DNA of 64,000 bases from Streptococcus respiraculi (GCF_003595525.1 NZ_CP022680.1:1080001-1144000); one strand, 5' to 3'. Counted from the stretch's first letter, positions 29,357-39,040 are shown. Program-made: numbers and translations. Notes: generated by a model not told the origin, from the sequence alone.

Positions 29357-29878
29357 ATAGCAAAGCAAGATTTGTTCATCAATGATGAAATTCGTGTGCG
29401 TGAAGTTCGTCTTATCGGTCTCGAGGGTGAACAGTTAGGAATTAAACCGCTCAACGAAGCCCAAGCGATAGCTGATAGTGCTAACGTTGATTTAGTGTTG
29501 ATTCAACCGCAAGCTAAACCACCTGTTGCGAAAATTATGGACTACGGTAAGTTCAAATTTGAGTATCAGAAAAAACAAAAAGAGCAACGTAAAAAACAAA
29601 GCGTTGTGACGGTCAAGGAAGTGCGTCTCAGTCCGACTATTGATAAGGGAGACTTCGATACAAAACTTCGTAATGCCCGTAAGTTCCTTGAAAAAGGGAA
29701 CAAAGTAAAGGTATCCATCCGTTTTAAAGGACGTATGATTACCCATAAAGAAGTTGGAGCAAAAGTCTTGGCAGAATTTGCTGAAGCAACGCAAGACATT
29801 GCGATTATTGAGCAAAGAGCTAAGATGGATGGACGTCAAATGTTCATGCAACTGGCACCAGCTTCAGAGAAAAAATAA
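29357..29878 (+). CDS. infC: Translation initiation factor IF-3
   Basis: 173 residues from an ATA start at 29357. A GTG three codons upstream (29348) could extend the frame, but it lies inside the Shine-Dalgarno GAGGTG (29345-29350), which sits six bases before the ATA. infC is known for rare start codons used for self-control, so ATA is preferred. The IF-3 N domain ([21 protein letters not shown]), the lysine-rich linker ([12 protein letters not shown]) and the C domain are complete. It discriminates initiator tRNA on the 30S subunit. Confidence 0.93.
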   Translation: MAKQDLFINDEIRVREVRLIGLEGEQLGIKPLNEAQAIADSANVDLVLIQPQAKPPVAKIMDYGKFKFEYQKKQKEQRKKQSVVTVKEVRLSPTIDKGDFDTKLRNARKFLEKGNKVKVSIRFKGRMITHKEVGAKVLAEFAEATQDIAIIEQRAKMDGRQMFMQLAPASEKK

Positions 29879-29904
29879 GCTTACTAAGCAAAAGGAGAAT
29901 TAAA

Positions 29905-30105
29905 ATGCCAAAACAAAAAACTCACCGCGCATCAGCTAAACGTTTCAAACGTACAGGTTCTGGTGGATTGAAACGCTTCCGCGCTTATACTTCACACCGT
30001 TTCCACGGTAAAACTAAAAAACAACGTCGTCACCTTCGTAAAGCAGCAATGGTACATTCAGGTGACTTCAAACGTATCAAAGCAATGCTTACAGGACTTA
30101 AATAA
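29905..30105 (+). CDS. rpmI: 50S ribosomal protein L35
   Basis: 66 residues, highly basic, with the L35 signature [30 protein letters not shown] precedes the ATG. Middle gene of infC-rpmI-rplT. Confidence 0.98.
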   Translation: MPKQKTHRASAKRFKRTGSGGLKRFRAYTSHRFHGKTKKQRRHLRKAAMVHSGDFKRIKAMLTGLK

Positions 30106-30149
30106 GTCAAATTACTAGAAATTAGAGAATTATTCGGAGGAAAATATAA

Positions 30150-30509
30150 ATGGCACGTGTTAAAGGTGGCGTTGTATCGCGCAAACGCCGTAAACGTATT
30201 TTAAAATTAGCTAAAGGTTACTATGGTGCAAAACACATCTTGTTCCGTACTGCAAAAGAACAAGTAATGAACTCTTACTACTATGCATACCGTGACCGTC
30301 GTCAGAAAAAACGCGATTTCCGTAAATTGTGGATTACTCGTATCAACGCGGCTGCTCGTATGAATGGTCTTTCATACTCACAATTGATGCATGGTTTGAA
30401 ATTGGCTGAAATCGAAGTAAACCGTAAAATGTTGGCTGACCTTGCTGTAAATGACGCAGCTGCTTTCACAGCACTTGCAGATGCAGCAAAAACTAAGCTT
30501 GGTAAATAA
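30150..30509 (+). CDS. rplT: 50S ribosomal protein L20
   Basis: 119 residues. [20 protein letters not shown] and the rRNA-binding basic helix are typical. It is an early 23S rRNA assembly protein and the likely repressor acting on the leader at 29.2-29.35 kb. CGGAGG precedes the ATG. Confidence 0.98.
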   Translation: MARVKGGVVSRKRRKRILKLAKGYYGAKHILFRTAKEQVMNSYYYAYRDRRQKKRDFRKLWITRINAAARMNGLSYSQLMHGLKLAEIEVNRKMLADLAVNDAAAFTALADAAKTKLGK

Positions 30510-30516
30510 TGAAAAA

Positions 30517-30543
30517 GGATGAGAGGAATCTCATCTTTTTTTG
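30517..30543 (+). terminator. Terminator of infC-rpmI-rplT
   Basis: GGATGAG / CTCATCT hairpin followed by seven T, starting seven bases after the rplT stop. It overlaps an apparent upstream extension of the next gene, which argues for that gene's later start. Confidence 0.85.
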
Positions 30544-30563
30544 CGGAAATAGGAAGAAGACAG

Positions 30564-31193
30564 ATGATCCGCTGGATATTTTTTGATGTAGGGTCGACTT
30601 TGGTAGATGAAGCAGTCTCTTATCAGCGATTTGCAAATGAGTGTGCACTGGTTTTACGAGATTATGGAAAGCAGGTGTCTGCGGCAGAATTTTTAGAAAA
30701 AATGAAAGAGATGGCAGCACTTGGAGAAGCCCCTATCAGAAGTGCCTGGTCTTGGTATGGTTTGCTGGCCAGTCTACGTCCTAGATGGAAGCATGTGGAT
30801 GAGATAGTCTATCCAGATGTCATTCCGACTTTGAACTATCTTAGTCAGTTCTATCACTTGGGGATTATTGCTAATCAAGGACGAGGCTTAGAGGAGCGAT
30901 TGGAAGTATTTGGAATTCGCCATTTCTTTGATAAAATTATCTGTTCAGAAGAGATTGGTTATAAAAAGCCTAATCGAGCGATTTTTGATGTTGCGTTAGC
31001 GGATGCGAATTGTAGAGCTGAAGATGCTATTTATATCGGAGATCGCATGGACAATGATATTCTGCCCGCAAAGGCAGTAGGAATGCGAACGGTACATATT
31101 TTACAAGGAATCGGACCACATGACTGTCCAAATACAAGACTAGAAAGTGATATCACGATTCAGCAGTTGAGCGACCTTTGCTCCTTATTTTAG
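30564..31193 (+). CDS. HAD-family hydrolase
   Basis: 209 residues from the ATG at 30564, which follows AGGAAGAAG; the frame opens 45 bases earlier but inside the rplT terminator. Motif I is FFDVGSTLVDE, where the usual second Asp of DxD is Gly. The C-terminal motif is YIGDRMDNDILPAKAVGM, and KKPN supplies the motif III lysine. Members hydrolyse phosphate esters or C-halogen bonds; the Gly at the second position makes phosphatase activity less certain. Substrate unknown. Confidence 0.82.
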   Translation: MIRWIFFDVGSTLVDEAVSYQRFANECALVLRDYGKQVSAAEFLEKMKEMAALGEAPIRSAWSWYGLLASLRPRWKHVDEIVYPDVIPTLNYLSQFYHLGIIANQGRGLEERLEVFGIRHFFDKIICSEEIGYKKPNRAIFDVALADANCRAEDAIYIGDRMDNDILPAKAVGMRTVHILQGIGPHDCPNTRLESDITIQQLSDLCSLF

Positions 31194-31216
31194 GATGCCT
31201 GTCCTAAACGGGGTAG

Positions 31217-31321
31217 TATAGTGAATTGAATAAAGGTTAGGACATCGTTCAGTCGCTTTGATGAATGCCAGTTTTATCTGCAGCTCCTTGCCTTGTCCTA
31301 TTCCTTTCTTAATTCACTATA
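31217..31321. repeat. MITE-like element with 28-base imperfect inverted ends
   Basis: TATAGTGAATT-like ends: the left end, continuing into GAATAAAGGTTAGGACA, pairs with the right TGTCCTATTCCTTTCTTAATTCACTATA region with a few mismatches. It spans 105 bases with no coding content. The size and ends fit a miniature inverted-repeat element common between streptococcal genes. Confidence 0.6.
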
Positions 31322-31468
31322 TTTTCTGTATCTGATTAGCAGTAGAATGATAATCTCAACTAGAGTGCATTTTCTATGCTTATTTTAAATAGAAATTACA
31401 GTAAAATGTGAAATAGATAGGCGAAAAACAAAACTGGCAAAAACGAAATTTTAAGTGAGAACAACTCG

Positions 31469-31521
31469 TAAAAAACGCATAAAATCAAGGTTTCTAAAAA
31501 CTGATTTTATGCGTTTTTACA
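31469..31521. terminator. Bidirectional terminator between HAD gene and ltaS
   Basis: A nearly perfect 19-bp AT-rich stem (31469-31488 with 31503-31521) with A and T runs on both sides lies between converging genes and could stop both. Confidence 0.7.
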
Positions 31522-31656
31522 CTATTTGAAGACTTTCTGTCCAGCCTCGTTACATTTTCTAACAACAGGCACATCATTTATTGATAGCTGAGCTGAGTAA
31601 GAACAGAATGAGGATAACGGGTTTCTATGTTATCATCGTTATCGAATGTTATTCCC

Positions 31657-33834
31657 TTATTCTTTTTTCTCACTTGAAGATGAACTACTAGAAGTTGAGC
31701 TATTGGGACTCGTTGAAGCAGGATTTGATTCGTGTAGGTTACGATAACTTGGTGCTTGGAATAGGTCAACGGTTGATTTTTCGCCATTTTTGCTATACAG
31801 GCTGGTGGAGTTGTCCCCTAGTTCTTCTTCAAGAGCCAATTGTGTCTTGAGAGAGTTAATATAAGAGATGTCCTTCGTGTTTACAGTTGGTAGACCATTG
31901 TCTAGGAAGCGAAGGAGATCGCCTGTCTGAATGGCGTCACTTGCCGCCAGCTGGTTTTTGACGCGCGTGCGAATATCTTCAACCTTTTTGAGGGTTTCTT
32001 CATCAGGATTGGTAATTTCTTCGCCTGTTTTGGTGCTATAGAGTTTTCCACCATAGCTGGTGTAGTCAGGGGTAATGAAACTTCCAGGGGTACGCAACGC
32101 AACAATTTGATGATTATCTTTTGATAAGAGGTCCTGTCCAACTTGGAGGTATTTTTTAGAATCAATTCCTAGAAGATGCTCTAGCGTAGGAAGGGCATCG
32201 ATTTCTCCACCGAAGGTATTAATGATACGTCCTTTGTTCATTCCTGGAACCACAATCATGTACGGAACTCGTTGGAGCATCGCGTTATCATAGTCTGACC
32301 AGGTTTCAGAGTTGGCATCAAGCAAAGGTGCTAAGCTCGGATTACGAGAATTGGAGATTCCGTAGTGATCTCCATAAAGAACAATAATGGATTTTTCATA
32401 GAGACCTGTTGCCTTCAAATAATCGAAGAAGGCCTTGATCGAAGCATCCAAGTAATTAGCGGTAGCAAAGTAGCCGTTGATTGTTTCATCTTTTGTATCG
32501 GCCAGTGGGAATCCCGTTTCATCGCCTGTGAGGCTGGTTGTGTAAGGATAATGGTTTGATACGGTGATAAACTTAGTGTAGAAAGGTTGCTGCAAGTGTT
32601 CAAAGTATTGAATCGAATCAGCAAACATGACCTTATCGTTTAAGCCATATTCAAAAGAATTTTCGGCAGTGGTCTCTGTGAAATAGGACTTATCAAAGAA
32701 GTAGTTATAGCCCCATTGTTTATAGGTGTTGTTTCGATTCCAGAAGCCAGCAGCATTTCCATGAAAGACAGCTGATGTATAGCCTCCTTCTTGAGAAAGG
32801 ATATGAGGCGCTGCTTGTTGCGTATTGCTGCCACCGTATTGTACCATGAAGGAGCCTTGATTCAGCCCAAAGAGTGATGTTTCTATCATGGTTTCGGCAT
32901 CAGAGGTTTTACCGGCCTTTACTTGATTGAAGAAGTTAGAGAAGGCAAAGGTCGAATTGGAGTGGTAAAGGGAATTGAGAAATGGTGTGACTTCATACTC
33001 TTTCCCGTCTACCTTTAGCTTGTAATCGATGATAAACTGTTGCAGACTTTCCAAATGGAGATAGATGACATTACGGCCTTTTGCCATACCGAAGAATTCA
33101 TCATTTGGCTTAGCGTAATGCTCTGCGACATATTCTTGAACAGGCACCAAGTCTTCGGCTGTTGCTTCTGAACGGTCCTTGTGGACATTATAGGTCTGGT
33201 AAGCGTTGTAACCTAAGAAAGATGGGAGTCCCAAAGCGCGGACGATATAGGTATTGGAAAACCCGCGTGACAATAACTCAGGACGATCAATTTCTGCTAA
33301 AAAGAGATTGATTGAAAAGAGTAGGATAGACAGGGCCGTGACTGCAAAACTAGACCGCTTGTTAAAGGGCTGTGGATCGACCGGTATTTTTTTCTTGAAA
33401 AAGAAATACGTCACCACAATAAAATCCAAGAAATAGACTAAATCCCAGATTCTCAAGGCCTTGAGGGTCGTTTGGAATAACCCAGCTGCAACGCTCGAGC
33501 TCGCCATCATGGTTGAAATCGAGATGTAGTCCGAAAACTCTCTAAAGTAGAGGGTATTTGAAAATAGCCATAAGAATAATAAGAAGTAGAGCAGTCCTGC
33601 TGTTCGGTAAAACCATTTAGTTGATTTGACGTAGAGGGCAAGCCCGATAAAGAGGAGACCGACAGGAAGTGGATTGATAAAGAGGATAAAGTTCTGATAA
33701 AAACCCTTGGTATCTAAATTGAAGTCAATGAGGTAAGCCCACAGTGTCTTTCCCCAGTAGAGTGTGACCAAAATGAGGATAAAGCCCATTCTAGAACGTA
33801 ATACTTTTGATAGCAGATAACGATTTTTGTTCAC
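31657..33834 (-). CDS. ltaS: Lipoteichoic acid synthase, LtaS type
   Basis: 725 residues from the GTG at 33834, which follows AGAAAGGAAG. The longer frame to 33867 would place the ribosome site inside the gene. Five membrane helices fill the first 220 residues. The extracellular domain carries YLHLESLQQF (metal Glu), KAGKTSDAETM (nucleophile Thr region), HGNAAGFWNRN, VSNHYPY and LYGDHYGISN. It polymerises glycerol phosphate from phosphatidylglycerol on the outer membrane face. The C-terminus ends in a Ser-rich low-complexity tail before EKKE. Confidence 0.93.
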   Translation of the reverse strand: MNKNRYLLSKVLRSRMGFILILVTLYWGKTLWAYLIDFNLDTKGFYQNFILFINPLPVGLLFIGLALYVKSTKWFYRTAGLLYFLLFLWLFSNTLYFREFSDYISISTMMASSSVAAGLFQTTLKALRIWDLVYFLDFIVVTYFFFKKKIPVDPQPFNKRSSFAVTALSILLFSINLFLAEIDRPELLSRGFSNTYIVRALGLPSFLGYNAYQTYNVHKDRSEATAEDLVPVQEYVAEHYAKPNDEFFGMAKGRNVIYLHLESLQQFIIDYKLKVDGKEYEVTPFLNSLYHSNSTFAFSNFFNQVKAGKTSDAETMIETSLFGLNQGSFMVQYGGSNTQQAAPHILSQEGGYTSAVFHGNAAGFWNRNNTYKQWGYNYFFDKSYFTETTAENSFEYGLNDKVMFADSIQYFEHLQQPFYTKFITVSNHYPYTTSLTGDETGFPLADTKDETINGYFATANYLDASIKAFFDYLKATGLYEKSIIVLYGDHYGISNSRNPSLAPLLDANSETWSDYDNAMLQRVPYMIVVPGMNKGRIINTFGGEIDALPTLEHLLGIDSKKYLQVGQDLLSKDNHQIVALRTPGSFITPDYTSYGGKLYSTKTGEEITNPDEETLKKVEDIRTRVKNQLAASDAIQTGDLLRFLDNGLPTVNTKDISYINSLKTQLALEEELGDNSTSLYSKNGEKSTVDLFQAPSYRNLHESNPASTSPNSSTSSSSSSSEKKE

Positions 33835-33867
33835 AAGAGCTTCCTTTCTAGTAATTGTACATTTCAC

Positions 33868-34204
33868 AAAATCTTAGTCCATTATACCATATTTTTAAAA
33901 TATTCCTTAGTAAGAGAAGTTTTTTACACGGAAAGATGTTTAAAAGTAGATTTTCATAAAGTAGGTTTTTGATACTTTCTTGACTAATACGGACGCACTT
34001 AAGCCTCACTAATGCCGGAGTTTTAATTGCTAATTTCTGAGTCTAAGACCTCAAACGCTCCGTCAAGGAGTAGGGAGATCTATCCTACATCGATATCAGC
34101 TACTGTAATCTTTTCTAGTTCGTGAATGGTTAGTCGGAACGAGGTTACTTGTTTGCGCGACAAGTAATCGTTTGTAATACTCAATTAAAATCAACGTTAG
34201 CACT
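33868..34204. other. Intergenic region upstream of ltaS and the aroD operon
   Basis: No gene is supported. It holds AT-rich DNA, the divergent control region of ltaS, and a shorter degraded version of the repeat described in the next entry (around 33970-34060, with GATACTTTCTT, AATGCCGG and GAGTCTAAGACCTCAAA). Confidence 0.5.
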
Positions 34205-34399
34205 TTGGGATACTTTCTTAAATAGTGTGGTCGCAAGCAATCTTGAGTCTAAGGTCTCAAAAAAGCCGTGCCTAGCAACTACTTTTTTGTTGCTAGGCAT
34301 TCCACTATTTCGAATGTATCGCCTTTGGCTCATTTCGTTCAATACATTTTTTTAAAGAGTAGATATTGATAAGATAAAATAGCTATTTTTGATTTTTAT
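34205..34399 (+). repeat. Structured intergenic repeat, copy 1
   Basis: About 195 bases that recur at 53911-54150 with roughly 80-85 percent identity in the shared parts: TTGGGATACTTTCTTAAATAG, a hairpin GCCTAGCAAC / GTTGCTAGGC, ATTCCACTATTT, and a TAGATATT...GATAAGATAAAATAG tail. The hairpin differs in sequence but not in pairing between the copies. Both copies lie just upstream of an operon that contains an aroD gene. Confidence 0.75.
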
Positions 34400-34487
34400 T
34401 GGGGAGTATAAACAGTCAAAAATCGTAACAGATAAGAGCTTGAAAATCATTTTTCGTACCTTTAGCATGTCAATAAGAGAAGTTTTT

Positions 34488-34516
34488 TTGAGATATTATA
34501 CAAAATTTGGTATAAT
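34488..34516 (+). promoter_or_regulatory. Strong promoter abutting the methyltransferase start (leaderless)
   Basis: TTGAGA (34488-34493), 17 bases, TATAAT (34511-34516). Transcription should begin at about 34522-34524, at the ATG itself (34523), so the mRNA would have essentially no 5' leader. Confidence 0.75.
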
Positions 34517-34522
34517 AAAGGT

Positions 34523-35686
34523 ATGATAGAATTGACAGTAAGCCCCATTGTAGAACGAAAAATTAAGCAGGGAATCTGTGTGCTGGAAGCACGTGATTTT
34601 CCGTCTCTTGAGGGAGAAAACACTCTGGCTCATCTGTTCAACCAACAAGGAAAATGGGTAGCTCTAGCCTACCTTTCTACCCAGAATAAGGGAATTGGAT
34701 GGGTGATTTCCAGAGAAAAAATACTCTTGGATCAAGCGTTTTTCAAGCAACTCTTGTTAGAGGCAAGGCAGAAACGGCATTCTTTTGAGCTTTCAAGTTT
34801 GACGACTGCCTATCGCTTGTTTAATCAAGACGGCGATGGCTTTGGTGGTGTCACTATTGACCGCTATAATGATTATGCGGTCTTTTCGTGGTATAATGAG
34901 TATATTTATTCCATTAAGGATGAGATTGTGGCAGCCTTTCAGGCAGTTTATCCAGATGTTCTAGGAGCTTACGAAAAGATTCGTTTTAAAGGACTGGACT
35001 ATGAATCAGCCTACCTTTATGGTGAGGAAGCGCCTGAAGAATTGACTGTTTTTGAAAATGGTGTTGCCTATCAGGTCTTCTTAAACAACGGCTTGATGAC
35101 TGGGATTTTCCTAGATCAGCACGAGGTCAGAGGAACCTTAGTGGACGGGCTTGCAGCGGGTAAACGTCTCTTGAATATGTTTTCTTATACAGCTGCCTTT
35201 TCAGTGGCAGCCGCTATGGGTGGTGCAGTAGAGACGACTTCGGTTGACTTGGCAAAACGATCCAGAGAACTATCTGAAGCGCATTTCAAAGCAAATGGCT
35301 TGGAACTAGAAGCGCATCGCTTTTTAGTCATGGATGTTTTTGAATACTTTAAATACGCCAAACGAAAAGGACTCTCTTACGATATGATTGTCCTTGATCC
35401 ACCAAGTTTTGCGCGCAATAAAAAGCAGACCTTTTCAGTAGCTAAGGACTACCATAAATTGATAGCCCAATCGCTTGATATTCTAAACCCTAAGGGAGTC
35501 ATTATCGCCTCGACCAATGCATCAAATGTTTCCCTTGAAAAATTTAAAAAAGAAATTGAAAAAGGATTCGGTGGCCACAAGCACCGTTATCTTGAGACCT
35601 ATCGCTTACCGAGCGATTTTGTGTCCAACAAAAAAGATGAAAGTAGTAATTACCTCAAGGTCTTTACAATACAGGTAGAAAAATGA
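34523..35686 (+). CDS. Class I SAM-dependent rRNA methyltransferase, RlmI-like
   Basis: 387 residues. An N-terminal PUA-like domain (about 1-75) is followed by a Rossmann methyltransferase: [20 protein letters not shown] (motif I near 212), VDLAKRS, and [10 protein letters not shown] (motif IV near 295). This architecture matches RlmI, which makes m5C in 23S rRNA, but the exact target is inferred. No ribosome site precedes the ATG. It overlaps aroD by four bases, as its homologue does in pneumococcus. Confidence 0.88.
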   Translation: MIELTVSPIVERKIKQGICVLEARDFPSLEGENTLAHLFNQQGKWVALAYLSTQNKGIGWVISREKILLDQAFFKQLLLEARQKRHSFELSSLTTAYRLFNQDGDGFGGVTIDRYNDYAVFSWYNEYIYSIKDEIVAAFQAVYPDVLGAYEKIRFKGLDYESAYLYGEEAPEELTVFENGVAYQVFLNNGLMTGIFLDQHEVRGTLVDGLAAGKRLLNMFSYTAAFSVAAAMGGAVETTSVDLAKRSRELSEAHFKANGLELEAHRFLVMDVFEYFKYAKRKGLSYDMIVLDPPSFARNKKQTFSVAKDYHKLIAQSLDILNPKGVIIASTNASNVSLEKFKKEIEKGFGGHKHRYLETYRLPSDFVSNKKDESSNYLKVFTIQVEK

Positions 35687-36357
35687 AAATTGTAGTTCCA
35701 ATCATGCCTCGTAGTCTCGAGGATGTTGCTAATATTGATTTAGATAGGTTGGCAGGTGCTGACTTGATTGAATGGCGGGCAGATGTTCTTCCCAAAGAAG
35801 AGATTTTAACAGTAGCGCCAGCCGTTTTTGAAAAATTTGTTGGTCGTGAAGTGATTTTTACGCTGAGAACTAGCCGTGAAGGTGGTCATATTGAGCTGAC
35901 CGATGAGGAATACATTCACTTGCTCAAGGAAATCGCAAGTCTCTACCAACCTGAATTTCTTGACTTTGAATATTATTCGCACAAGGAAGTCTTTGATCAG
36001 ATGCTGGAGTTTCCAAATCTAGTCTTGAGCTACCATAATTTTGAGGAAACCCCCGAAAACTACATGGAAATCATGTCAGAATTGACCAGTTTATCACCAG
36101 CGGTTGTTAAGATGGCGGTAATGGCCGAGACTGAGCAGGATGTTTTAGATGTCATGAACTATACTCGTGGCTTTAAGACTCTCAATGCGGAGCAGGCCTA
36201 TGCGACCATGTCTATGGGACATTTGGGGAAATTATCACGTGTCGCAGGGGTTCTGACAGGTTCTTGCTGGACTTTTGCAAGTCTTGATGAGGTGAGTGCA
36301 CCGGGACAAATATCCCTTGCAAATGTGCAAAAAATCTTGACTGTATTGGAGGAATAA
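35683..36357 (+). CDS. aroD: 3-dehydroquinate dehydratase, type I (biosynthetic copy)
   Basis: 224 residues. It dehydrates 3-dehydroquinate to 3-dehydroshikimate by a Schiff base. EWRAD (substrate site), SYHNFE (catalytic His near 118) and VVKMAVM (Schiff-base Lys near 145) are present, and APGQ closes the active site. The aroC start follows directly on the stop codon. A second, longer type I enzyme is encoded at 54.3 kb. Confidence 0.95.
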   Translation: MKIVVPIMPRSLEDVANIDLDRLAGADLIEWRADVLPKEEILTVAPAVFEKFVGREVIFTLRTSREGGHIELTDEEYIHLLKEIASLYQPEFLDFEYYSHKEVFDQMLEFPNLVLSYHNFEETPENYMEIMSELTSLSPAVVKMAVMAETEQDVLDVMNYTRGFKTLNAEQAYATMSMGHLGKLSRVAGVLTGSCWTFASLDEVSAPGQISLANVQKILTVLEE

Positions 36358-37524
36358 ATGCGTTATTTAACAGCGGGTGAATCTCATGGCCCACGTTTGA
36401 CAGCCATTATCGAAGGCGTGCCAGCGGGGCTAGCCTTAACCGCAGCGGATATCAATGCTGATTTGAAACGACGCCAAGGCGGCTATGGCCGTGGCGCCAG
36501 AATGCAGATTGAAACTGACCAAGTTGAGATTACCTCTGGCGTTCGCCACGGGAAGACAACAGGGGCCCCGATTACACTTCATGTCATCAATAAGGACCAT
36601 CAAAAATGGTTAGATATCATGGCAGTAGAAGACATTGAAGATCGTTTGAAGAGCAAGCGACGCATCAAGCATCCCCGTCCAGGTCATGCGGATTTGGTCG
36701 GTGGCATCAAGTATCGTTTTGATGATTTACGCAATTCCTTGGAGCGATCGAGTGCGCGTGAGACCACTATGCGCGTGGCGGTCGGAGCAGTTGCTAAGCG
36801 CATACTTGCAGAGCTAGACATCGAAATTGCCAACCATGTGGTCGTCTTTGGTGGTAAAGAAATCGATGTTCCTGATGGGCTAACAGTCGAAGAAATTCGG
36901 ACGCGTGCCAGCCAATCAGAAGTGTCGATTGTCAACCCAGAGCGTGAAGAAGAAATCAAGGAGTATATTGACCAAGTCAAGCGGGACGGAGATACCATTG
37001 GTGGTGTTGTCGAAACCATTGTCGGCGGTGTTCCAGTCGGTCTTGGTTCGTATGTCCAGTGGGATAGGAAGCTCGATGCCAAGCTTGCTCAAGCTGTTGT
37101 ATCGATTAATGCGTTTAAAGGTGTTGAATTCGGTCTAGGGTTTCAGGCGGGCTACCGTAAGGGTAGCCAAGTCATGGATGAAATCATCTGGTCCAAAGAG
37201 ACAGGCTATCATAGATTAAGCAATAACCTCGGTGGCTTTGAGGGTGGTATGACCAACGGCGAGCCAATCGTAGTGCGGGGAGTGATGAAGCCGATTCCGA
37301 CGCTTTATAAGCCCTTGATGTCTGTTGATATTGATACTCATGAGCCTTATAAGGCAACGGTTGAGCGCTCTGATCCAACGGCTCTTCCTGCTGCAGGTGT
37401 TGTCATGGAAGCAGTTGTCGCAACGGTTCTTGCACATGAAATCATAGAGAAATTCTCCGCAGACAACATGGAAGAACTCAAAGAAGCGGTAGCGCAACAC
37501 CGAACATTTGTGAAAGAATTTTAA
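36358..37524 (+). CDS. aroC: Chorismate synthase
   Basis: 388 residues. It makes chorismate from EPSP using reduced FMN. GESHGP (residues 7-12), [12 protein letters not shown], and [15 protein letters not shown] are the family signatures. No base separates it from aroD. In pneumococcus aroE and aroB lie between these two genes; here they are absent. Confidence 0.97.
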   Translation: MRYLTAGESHGPRLTAIIEGVPAGLALTAADINADLKRRQGGYGRGARMQIETDQVEITSGVRHGKTTGAPITLHVINKDHQKWLDIMAVEDIEDRLKSKRRIKHPRPGHADLVGGIKYRFDDLRNSLERSSARETTMRVAVGAVAKRILAELDIEIANHVVVFGGKEIDVPDGLTVEEIRTRASQSEVSIVNPEREEEIKEYIDQVKRDGDTIGGVVETIVGGVPVGLGSYVQWDRKLDAKLAQAVVSINAFKGVEFGLGFQAGYRKGSQVMDEIIWSKETGYHRLSNNLGGFEGGMTNGEPIVVRGVMKPIPTLYKPLMSVDIDTHEPYKATVERSDPTALPAAGVVMEAVVATVLAHEIIEKFSADNMEELKEAVAQHRTFVKEF

Positions 37525-37528
37525 GAAC

Positions 37529-38632
37529 ATGACAAAAACCATTTATATCGTGGGTTTGGGGCTGATTGGAAGTTCCTTAGCATTAGGCATTCGTAGGGAT
37601 CATCCAGACTATCGCATTGTGGGCTACAATCGTGGTGAGCAGTCTCGACAGATTGCCCTGGAGCAGGGAATTGTTGATGAAGCGACAGATGACCTGAGCC
37701 AATTTACACAAGAAGCGGATGCGATTTTCCTCTGTGTGCCGATTCAGCAGACGATTCGCTTTTTAGAGGCTTTCTCTCATCTGCCTTTGAAAAAAGATGT
37801 ACTAGTGACAGACGCAGGTTCGACCAAGGAGGCCATTGTTAAAGCTGCGGAAGATTACTTGTCTGCTCGCAAGATTAACTTTATCGGGGGGCATCCGATG
37901 GCAGGTAGCCATAAGACAGGTGCTATTGCAGCCGATGTCAATTTGTTTGAAAATGCCTACTACATTTTGACACCGAGCCGTTTGACACGACCAGATGCGA
38001 TTCCTTGCTTGCAGGACATCTTGTCAGGTTTGCATGCTCGTTTTGTAGAGATTGATGCAAGAGAGCATGATTTTGTTACCAGTCAGATTTCGCATGTGCC
38101 CCATGTTCTTGCCTCTAGTTTGATGCACCAGGCTGGCGATTATCGGAAGGAACATCCCTTTACCCAGCACTTTGCGGCGGGTGGTTTCAGAGATATGACC
38201 CGAATTGCTGAAAGTGAGCCAGGCATGTGGACGAGTATCCTTCTAACCAATCGCAGTAGCATTATCGAGCGTTTAGAAGAATTTGGAGAGCGTTTAAAGG
38301 CTATTCGCTACCTCATTGAAACAGGTGATGCCGATGCTATTTGGCAATTTTTTGACCAAGGGCGGCAGATCCGAAAGGAAATGGAAATCCATAAGCGGGC
38401 TGGTGTTGATAGTTTCTACGACCTCTTTATCAATATCCCTGACCAAGAAGATACTATTTTGACCGTTCTTGAGTTGCTTCGAGGGATTTCAGTCGTCAAT
38501 ATCCGTATCAATGAGGATAATCGGGCGGATATTCATGGTATTTTACAAATTACGTTTAAAAATAAAGAAGATTTGGAGCGAGCTGAGGGGATTATTCGGA
38601 CTCAGACTAGCTATCAGGTTTTCGTAGATTAG
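37529..38632 (+). CDS. tyrA: Prephenate dehydrogenase
   Basis: 367 residues. The NAD-binding GLGLIGSSLALGI (9-21), DAGSTKEAI and GGHPMAGSHKTGA (active-site His) mark the TyrA core. A C-terminal ACT-like segment (about 297-367) may sense tyrosine. It diverts prephenate to 4-hydroxyphenylpyruvate. It follows aroC by four bases. Confidence 0.95.
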   Translation: MTKTIYIVGLGLIGSSLALGIRRDHPDYRIVGYNRGEQSRQIALEQGIVDEATDDLSQFTQEADAIFLCVPIQQTIRFLEAFSHLPLKKDVLVTDAGSTKEAIVKAAEDYLSARKINFIGGHPMAGSHKTGAIAADVNLFENAYYILTPSRLTRPDAIPCLQDILSGLHARFVEIDAREHDFVTSQISHVPHVLASSLMHQAGDYRKEHPFTQHFAAGGFRDMTRIAESEPGMWTSILLTNRSSIIERLEEFGERLKAIRYLIETGDADAIWQFFDQGRQIRKEMEIHKRAGVDSFYDLFINIPDQEDTILTVLELLRGISVVNIRINEDNRADIHGILQITFKNKEDLERAEGIIRTQTSYQVFVD

Positions 38633-38641
38633 GAGACAACT

Positions 38642-38980
38642 ATGGCACAAAATATCTATGATATTGCAAATGAATTGGAACGCAGCATCCGTCAGCTACC
38701 TGAATACAGGGCAGTTGAAGCGGTGAAGGTTTCGATTGAGGGGAATAAGGACGCAAAAGAGTTGTTGGAAGGGTACATTTCATTTCAACGCGACGTACAA
38801 AATCAATTGCAGGTAGGTCAAATGCCAGCTGATGACGTGCAAGAACGTTTGCAGGATTTTAATAAAAAAATCCAAGCGAATCCTCTTTTGACAGAATACT
38901 TTAGCAAACAGCAACAATTATCAATCTATATCGCAGATGTGGAAAAAATTATTTTCCAACCTTTGAATGATTTGTTGTAA
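38642..38980 (+). CDS. YlbF-family protein
   Basis: 112 residues, all-helical. NIYDIANELERSIRQLPEY and the YISFQRDVQ region match the YlbF/YmcA family. In Bacillus, relatives act with RNase Y in RNA maturation. Conserved next to tyrA in streptococci; in pneumococcus the next gene is aroA, but here a terminator and 19 kb intervene. Confidence 0.85.
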   Translation: MAQNIYDIANELERSIRQLPEYRAVEAVKVSIEGNKDAKELLEGYISFQRDVQNQLQVGQMPADDVQERLQDFNKKIQANPLLTEYFSKQQQLSIYIADVEKIIFQPLNDLL

Positions 38981-38991
38981 GAAGAAAGTGG

Positions 38992-39040
38992 AGTGGGAGA
39001 AGTCACGATTTCGGAGAAATCGACTTCCCTCACTTTTTTA
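38992..39040 (+). terminator. Terminator after ylbF
   Basis: Nested hairpin: GTGGGAGAAGTC with GACTTCCCTCAC around a perfect CGATTTC / GAAATCG inner stem, followed by TTTTTT. It ends the aroD-ylbF transcript. Confidence 0.85.

Noticed and set aside
29348..29878. infC starting at GTG 29348
   Set aside because: The GTG is part of the Shine-Dalgarno itself; ATA at 29357 is better placed.
30519..30563. HAD gene starting at ATG 30519
   Set aside because: This start falls in the rplT terminator stem; ATG 30564 has a ribosome site and begins at the family N-terminus.
33835..33867. ltaS starting at GTG 33867
   Set aside because: This would put the AGAAAGGAAG ribosome site inside the gene; GTG 33834 follows it at normal spacing.
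34149..34355. 68-codon frame upstream of the methyltransferase gene
   Set aside because: It lies within the structured intergenic repeat and is not kept in the second copy.
36684..37082. 132-codon minus-strand frame inside aroC
   Set aside because: Shadow of the chorismate synthase gene; Ser/Thr-rich translation typical of an antisense frame.
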